Positions 5,965-6,359 of a stretch of 6,359 nucleotides of DNA are shown piece by piece (position 1 is the first letter of the stretch; each line of letters begins with the position of its first letter). The notes beneath the pieces were generated by a model, which saw nothing but the letters and a program-made list of their open reading frames with translations, did not search any database and was not told the origin of the DNA. Made by a program: the position numbers and the translations under genes. Origin of the DNA: Planctomycetales bacterium (GTDB lineage: Bacteria > Planctomycetota > Phycisphaerae > SM23-33); assembly GCA_030631085.1 (NCBI GenBank), contig DAOVLV010000115.1, forward strand, positions 1 through 6,359. The letters run 5' to 3'.

Positions 5965-6359
5965 GGAAAGGATTGTCATCAAACTAACACGCCAAGTCAA
6001 GCGCCGTTTTCGTCGAACTATCAGCAAAATCAAGGATGCAAGGTTGAAGGTACGTTACTTGATTATTTTGCATACGGCTGAAGGCTGTAGTCGCCGCAAC
6101 ATTGCAAAGATGCTGTTGTGTTCTGCCTCGACTGTGGATCGGGTTCGTAAACGATTCGCCGAAGAAGGAGAACTGGGGCTGATAGACCGGCGTGGCGATA
6201 ACGGTCCGGCGAGGGTCAACGAAGATTATATTCTAGCCCTGATTAAGGCGGTGGAACGTACTCCATTGGATTATGGGTATCACCGACCGACCTGGACACA
6301 GGAGTTGTTAATTTGCGTTTTGACGGAGTTAACAGCTATCACAGTATCACGCAGCACCA
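5963..6359 (+). CDS. IS630-family transposase, N-terminal part, cut by the window edge
   Basis: An uninterrupted frame of 132 codons runs from ATG 5963-5965 to the end of the window with no stop. AAAGGA (5950-5955) lies seven bases upstream. The product is basic at its N-terminus (KLTRQVKRRFRRTI). It then has a helix-turn-helix of the IS630/Tc1-mariner DNA-binding type at about 38-66 (TAEGCSRRNIAKMLLCSAST followed by VDRVRKRFAEEG), and the typical linker GLIDRRGDNGPARV (72-85). Next comes the second DNA-binding segment with LDYGYHRPTWTQELL (102-116), matching the family pattern of a Tyr/Trp-rich stretch before the second helix-turn-helix. The DDE catalytic core lies beyond the window, so whether the element is intact cannot be judged. 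It would bind its terminal repeats and insert at TA dinucleotides. It is divergent from the large enzyme gene, with about 110 bases between the starts, and may have altered that gene's promoter. Confidence 0.82.
   Translation, partial: MERIVIKLTRQVKRRFRRTISKIKDARLKVRYLIILHTAEGCSRRNIAKMLLCSASTVDRVRKRFAEEGELGLIDRRGDNGPARVNEDYILALIKAVERTPLDYGYHRPTWTQELLICVLTELTAITVSRST

Larger units (their letters stand above)
5896..6359 (+). mobile_element. Left part of an IS630-family insertion sequence
   Basis: The transposase gene and its inverted-repeat leader define the left portion of an insertion sequence that continues past the window. The left boundary is approximate: IS630 elements insert at TA, and TA dinucleotides occur at 5892-5893 and again further in, so the true end may lie some bases either way. 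No second end or target duplication is visible here. Confidence 0.6.

Noticed and set aside
5896..6081. A 61-codon plus-strand frame overlapping the transposase start
   Set aside because: It starts inside the inverted-repeat arm, is in a different frame from the IS630-like protein, and its product shows no motif.
1..6359. tRNA, rRNA and CRISPR arrays
   Set aside because: No tRNA-like cloverleaf, rRNA segment or regularly spaced direct repeat was seen on either strand by eye.

Overview
The window looks like a chromosomal stretch from a member of the PVC superphylum (Planctomycetota, Lentisphaerota or Kiritimatiellota). The best lineage marker is a pseudopilin-like protein that carries both the FTLVELL prepilin signature and the C-terminal H-X9-DG motif, a combination typical of those phyla. 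Large secreted carbohydrate-active enzymes and secreted DxDGDG-loop (VCBS/FG-GAP type) proteins fit the same group. The exact phylum cannot be fixed from sequence alone.

Layout from right to left, the direction in which most genes are transcribed (minus strand). At the right edge (5896-6359) is the 5' part of an IS630-family transposase gene on the plus strand, running off the window and preceded by an inverted-repeat leader. Divergent from it is a very large secreted protein (2274-5849) that appears to join an alpha/alpha-helical barrel to an alpha-galactosidase-like (GH36/clan GH-D type) module. Next come a C-terminal coding remnant with no start (2135-2245), a short secreted beta-propeller/VCBS-like protein (1392-2120), the H-X9-DG pseudopilin (486-1373), a second coding-like remnant in another frame (376-474), a 37-residue ORF that is mostly a signal peptide (205-318), and a spacer with three possible hairpins. 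The first 12 codons of a further minus-strand gene lie at 1-36. Shine-Dalgarno sequences 6-7 bases upstream fix all the starts, and two of them move the start inward from the longest open frame.

How the genes may work together: the minus-strand genes look like one exported module for using a complex polysaccharide. The large enzyme would act on glycan outside the cytoplasm, with the beta-propeller protein and the pseudopilin at the envelope. The target sugar is not evident.

The most distinctive feature is decay. At least two coding tails without starts, a signal-peptide ORF that stops almost immediately and a shortened propeller protein suggest an eroding or rearranged locus next to a mobile element. 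Sequencing frameshifts are the alternative. I did not find a clearly new defence or mobile system. The best leads are the fused glycosidase, the orphan tails and the stem-loop that buries the transposase start.
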